The position numbers and the translations under genes are program-made. This document shows, piece after piece, positions 61,072 through 64,000 of a stretch of 64,000 nucleotides of DNA. How positions within the stretch are numbered: the first letter of the stretch is position 1; each line of letters starts with the position of its first letter. Source of the stretch: a bacterium (GTDB taxonomy: Bacteria; Planctomycetota; Planctomycetia; Pirellulales; Pirellulaceae); assembly GCA_016124445.1 (NCBI GenBank), contig WGNR01000006.1:1-64000 (forward strand). Direction: 5' to 3'. The notes beneath the pieces are model-generated. The model was not told where the DNA came from and did no database searches. It saw only the letters and a program-made list of their open reading frames with translations.

Positions 61072-61887
61072 TTACTTGCCGATGTTTTGGAAACGGCTCA
61101 TCAGGCCTTCGCTGGTGATCCCGACTTCCAGGGCCAAACGGTCGACCCGGTTGCGAAGGATGTTGTAAGCGGCGATCGCCGGAATAGCCAAAGCCAGACC
61201 AATAAGCGTGGTGAACAGAGCGGTCGAAATACCGTTGGCCAATTTCGCCGGATCAGGCGTTCCACCACCCTGAGCGATCACGGAGAACGCTCGAATCATA
61301 CCGTCGACCGTGCCGAACAAGCCGATCATCGGGCTAAGTGTACCGATCAAGGCCAGATAGCTCAGGCGGTGATCGAGCTTCATGTTCTCTTCTTCGCCCA
61401 CTTCCTGCATCGCTTCAATCGCCTTGTCGTAACCGAGCGAAACCTTTTCCAGGCCGGCCGAGAGAACCTTGCCAAGGAAGGACTCGTCTTCTTTGGCCAT
61501 GTCATAGGCTTCCTGGACCTGGTTTTCTTCCAGGCAGGCTTCAAAGCTTTCGACCAACTGCAGCGGGACGACGTTTTCGCGGCGTGCGTTCATGATGTTC
61601 ATCACCAGCAGGGCCACGAAAATGATCGAGATGAACATGAAGATCCAGAAGTAGTAGCTCAATGCCTCGTAAACCCAGGCAAACAGCGACTTACCTTCCG
61701 CGGGCGCGGCCTCCGTGGCGGTGTTGTTTTCACCGGCTGCCGGCTCCACGGCGGGTTCGGCTGGAGCAGCCGCATCGGCACCCGCTTCTTGGGCGGTCAC
61801 GGCTTGGGTCGTCATGAAGACACCCAGCATCAGGGCCACCACGGCCACGCAAAAGGAAAGAGAAAATGCAGAGGGTCGACGCAACAT
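61072..61887 (-). CDS. MotA/TolQ/ExbB proton channel family protein
   Basis: A 271-residue inner-membrane protein. An N-terminal hydrophobic segment (FSLSFCVAVVALMLGVFMTTQAVTAQ), which looks like a signal peptide, is followed by an Ala/Pro/Glu linker. Three further helices make up the TolQ fold (YYFWIFMFISIIFVALLVMNIM; LSYLALIGTLSPMIGLFGTVDGMI; LANGISTALFTTLIGLALAIPAIAAYNIL). It would form the proton channel with the two ExbD proteins that follow. It is the first gene of exbB-exbD-exbD; TPR genes lie upstream on the same strand, separated by 245 bp. Confidence 0.92.
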   Translation of the reverse strand: MLRRPSAFSLSFCVAVVALMLGVFMTTQAVTAQEAGADAAAPAEPAVEPAAGENNTATEAAPAEGKSLFAWVYEALSYYFWIFMFISIIFVALLVMNIMNARRENVVPLQLVESFEACLEENQVQEAYDMAKEDESFLGKVLSAGLEKVSLGYDKAIEAMQEVGEEENMKLDHRLSYLALIGTLSPMIGLFGTVDGMIRAFSVIAQGGGTPDPAKLANGISTALFTTLIGLALAIPAIAAYNILRNRVDRLALEVGITSEGLMSRFQNIGK

Positions 61888-62132
61888 TGGGATCTCCAGA
61901 CTTGGGCGAATATCTGAGCTGGGTCTTGGTAGTTAAAAGTTGAATTACGTGTTGAGCAGTCAGCTTGGTCTCGGACGTAGGTTAAGCGAGACGGAACCGA
62001 CTTGCGAGGAGTGATCCGACGAGATGGACTCGTATTCTAATAGGGCGATTTCTCCCGGAAAAGCCGCATGAGGGAGTGTTTGTCGCTTAATTCGAACAAA
62101 CACTCCCTTCTAATCGCACCTATTGAGGCGAT
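61888..62132. other. 245-bp intergenic region between the TPR-type gene and exbB
   Basis: No gene. It contains a 13-bp perfect hairpin, AGGGAGTGTTTGT (62071-62083) against ACAAACACTCCCT (62096-62108), just past the stop of the TPR-type gene. No U-tract follows, so termination is uncertain; it may end or attenuate readthrough into the exb genes. Confidence 0.6.
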
Positions 62133-63149
62133 TTATTGCCGATTTGCCCAAGTACTACCTGGATAACGGTCGGTCAGCAGATTTCGGGCATCGGTCGCAC
62201 GATCAGGATCGTTGATCGCTTTCCACAAGTTGGCCAGATGGTACAAGGCCTCGGCGTGGATCTCGGGATCGTTGTAGAAAAGGATGTCGGTATGCAGATA
62301 GGCCAGCAGGGCATCCTTCGTCTTGTCTTGCTTTTCGTAGCACAGTCCCAAGGCGTTGTAGGCGCGGCCGAACAGTTCTTTGTTGGACGGATCGCCGGTG
62401 TCGATGACCTTTTGCGCCAAGGTAGCTCCCTGGTTGGGGTCTCCGGTCAACGCCAACGCTTTGGCCTTGCCGACAGCGGCCAGGCTTTTCTGAAGTGCGG
62501 CTCCAGAGACACTGGCCTGGGCACCGAGAACCTGATCGAAACGTTGCAGGGCATCGGCAGCCTTGTTTTGAGCCAGCAGGGCGCGTCCTTCGAGCACGAG
62601 AGCCGACAGTTTGTAATCGGGCCATGGAGCTCTGGCCAAACCGCCGTAGTATTTGGCAGCCGCAGCGTAGTCTCCGTTGCTCACGGCGACATCACCCAGC
62701 ATCCGAGCGACTTCGTAGAAGTGGAAACTGTCTGGGTTGTCGGTCACAAATCCCAATAGTGCGTTTCCGGCTGCCGCACGATCGCCGGCGCCGGCCAAGG
62801 CCAACTTGCCGAGCGAGTACGCCTTCATGAAGGCGATTTCCTGGGCAACCATTTCGTTGCTTCCGGCTTGGATCGTTTGCAGCTTTTCGACGGCGTCGTT
62901 GTACTGGCCGTTTTCGACCATGCGGCGGGCCGACTTCAGTTCGTAGGGCTCGGCATCGAGCCCGATCTCGATGACTTCGTTCGTCGGGATTTCGACCGGC
63001 GAACCACCTTTGCTGAGCTTGATGGCATCGCGGGTGGAACTGATGATCGTACCAGCTTGGGTACCCCCTTCAGTACGAATCGTGTCAGCCAGAAGCGGGC
63101 TGCCGGCGGCAAGCACCATGGCAACGGCCCGGAACAGAATCTGACGCAT
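62133..63149 (-). CDS. Secreted TPR-type repeat protein
   Basis: A 338-residue exported protein with a signal peptide (MRQILFRAVAMVLAAGSPLLA). The N-terminal part is beta-rich (DTIRTEGGTQAGTIISSTRDAIKLSKGGSPVEIPTNEVIEIGLD). From about residue 70 on it consists of helix pairs with tetratricopeptide-like spacing (AAAGNALLGFVTDNPDSFHFYEVARMLGDVAVSNGDYAAAAKYYGGLA; GRAYNALGLCYEKQDKTKDALLAYLHTDILF). ATG 63149 has GAGGAGCAATAAAC upstream; the frame extends to 63221. TPR proteins beside ExbB/ExbD genes are frequent in planctomycetes and may be their periplasmic partners. Confidence 0.78.
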   Translation of the reverse strand: MRQILFRAVAMVLAAGSPLLADTIRTEGGTQAGTIISSTRDAIKLSKGGSPVEIPTNEVIEIGLDAEPYELKSARRMVENGQYNDAVEKLQTIQAGSNEMVAQEIAFMKAYSLGKLALAGAGDRAAAGNALLGFVTDNPDSFHFYEVARMLGDVAVSNGDYAAAAKYYGGLARAPWPDYKLSALVLEGRALLAQNKAADALQRFDQVLGAQASVSGAALQKSLAAVGKAKALALTGDPNQGATLAQKVIDTGDPSNKELFGRAYNALGLCYEKQDKTKDALLAYLHTDILFYNDPEIHAEALYHLANLWKAINDPDRATDARNLLTDRYPGSTWANRQ

Positions 63150-63229
63150 GTTTATTGCTCCTCGAATAGATCGATCATTTACAGGAATAGTTTGGTGTGC
63201 GGAACTGAACGCTGGAATCATTCAGCGGG

Positions 63230-64000
63230 CTATTTTTTCTCGAGCCCCTTCGATTCTCCGGTCAGGTCTTTCTGAATCTTTCGCATTAGCAAATCGAATT
63301 TTTGAAACCACTCGGCTCCACCCAAGGTCGGATCGAACGCTTGCGTGGAAGTGATATCTTTGGCCGCCGCGGCCAGGTATTGGTCTTTCTTGTCGCTATC
63401 CGACTGAGCCAGCGCGAATTGGTATCGGCTGAGGGCCAGATAGTAACGCGATTCAAAGAAGGTGTCTTTGAACGGGGAAGGTGGCTGGGCACCGGCTTGA
63501 GCATACTTGGCCAGCAACGATTGCAGCCGTCCCCAACCCCAAATCGTATTCCGCTTCGTCTTGGGGTCTTGCTGGGCGCCCATGTACGAATCGTAGAACA
63601 GCTTCGGTTCTTTTTTAGCGAGTCCCCACTGATAGTACGTTTTGGCCGCTTCGACCTGAACGTTGACCATCATGTTGTTCTCTTTAAGCACGTCAGTGAA
63701 CGTGCTGATTGCCTTTTCAAAGTCGCCCGTTTCGCGCTGGGCCATGGCGATCCGCACCTGAAGCTGCTGTAGCATGGCAGGGTTGAGAGAACTGGCGTTG
63801 GGGCTCTTGAGGATTTTCTCGTAGGCGGCAATTGCCTGGTTATAGAAGGTGTTGCTGTCGCCGCTGTAGGAAGGGTCTTCCGAGAAGCTTCGACCGAGGT
63901 TGTAGAACGTTTCACCAGCCCAATTCAAAACGTTGGCCTCGTTGCTGGATTGAACGACACGCGTCAGGAACTGCTCGAACGCTTTGGCCAAGGCCGTTTT
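63230..64000 (-). CDS. TPR-type repeat protein, cut by the window edge
   Basis: Partial: the C-terminal 256 residues or so, with the frame open to the last base of the window and the start beyond it. Repeated helix pairs with TPR-like spacing include AKAFEQFLTRVVQSSNEANVLNWAGETFYNLGRSF, DSNTFYNQAIAAYEKILKSPNASSLNPAMLQQLQVRIAMAQRETGDFEKAISTFTDVLKE and VEAAKTYYQWGLAKKE. A TTG at 63991 should not be taken as the start. It lies 80 bp upstream of the next TPR-type gene and is probably in the same operon. Confidence 0.75.
   Translation of the reverse strand, partial: KTALAKAFEQFLTRVVQSSNEANVLNWAGETFYNLGRSFSEDPSYSGDSNTFYNQAIAAYEKILKSPNASSLNPAMLQQLQVRIAMAQRETGDFEKAISTFTDVLKENNMMVNVQVEAAKTYYQWGLAKKEPKLFYDSYMGAQQDPKTKRNTIWGWGRLQSLLAKYAQAGAQPPSPFKDTFFESRYYLALSRYQFALAQSDSDKKDQYLAAAAKDITSTQAFDPTLGGAEWFQKFDLLMRKIQKDLTGESKGLEKK

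Overview
The window is chromosomal DNA from a planctomycete, most likely of the Pirellulaceae (Blastopirellula, Bremerella or Rhodopirellula type). The grounds are two proteins with the DUF1559 region (one with a classical prepilin N-terminus), a DUF1080 secreted protein, a futalosine-route menaquinone cluster, a Lys/Ala histone-like protein, ExbB-ExbD-ExbD with TPR proteins, zinc-ribbon and pseudokinase membrane proteins, and moderately high GC. I saw no phage, IS element, CRISPR array, rRNA or tRNA. The genus is an inference.

Layout. 1-8 kb: terminator and repeat, GT61 glycosyltransferase, ftsY, a Tyr-rich secreted protein, M20 peptidase, a degenerate NtrC-like regulator, an unknown gene, Mrp ATPase. 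8-16 kb: histone-like protein, SGNH protein coupled to an M50 protease, DUF1080 protein, a small secreted protein, sialate O-acetylesterase-like protein, MscS channel, then a divergent protoglobin/Rrf2 pair around a palindrome. 16-20 kb: three tandem secreted paralogues built from STN-like and EPxSW modules. 20-25 kb: hisD-hisC-hisB, a DUF1559 prepilin-like protein and a lipoprotein. 25-31 kb: RlmKL-like methyltransferase, a DUF1559 hybrid, threonine aldolase. 31-36.5 kb: a membrane pseudokinase and a zinc-ribbon protein that share the STN-like modules. 36.6-39.9 kb: DAHP synthase, histidine kinase, a small protein, nadD. 40-47 kb: priA, a haem-motif histidine kinase, rnhA, recG. 47-51.4 kb: menaquinone genes menG-ubiX-ubiA/mqnP-mqnE. 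51.7-54 kb: rpmE, prfA, prmC. 54-60 kb: degenerate GGDEF protein, YhaM-like HD protein, acyltransferase, galE, xerC/D. 60-64 kb: exbB-exbD-exbD and two TPR-type secreted proteins, the last cut by the window edge.

The most interesting signal is ahead of the DAHP synthase gene on the minus strand (37.69-37.87 kb). A 24-codon leader ORF has nine aromatic residues (6 Phe, 2 Tyr, 1 Trp) between codons 5 and 16. It is followed by three nested alternative hairpins, the last a strong intrinsic terminator, 74 nt before the gene. This is the architecture of ribosome-mediated transcription attenuation. A promoter with 17-bp spacing ends so close to the leader ATG that the transcript may be leaderless.

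Other points of interest: a five-copy dispersed palindromic repeat, a second repeat family between convergent genes, the protoglobin/Rrf2 operator, several signalling proteins that have lost their catalytic motifs (GGDEF, NtrC-type AAA+, Ser/Thr kinase), an unusual CX3CH motif in a sensor kinase, and an exb operon terminator lying inside the 3' end of xerC.
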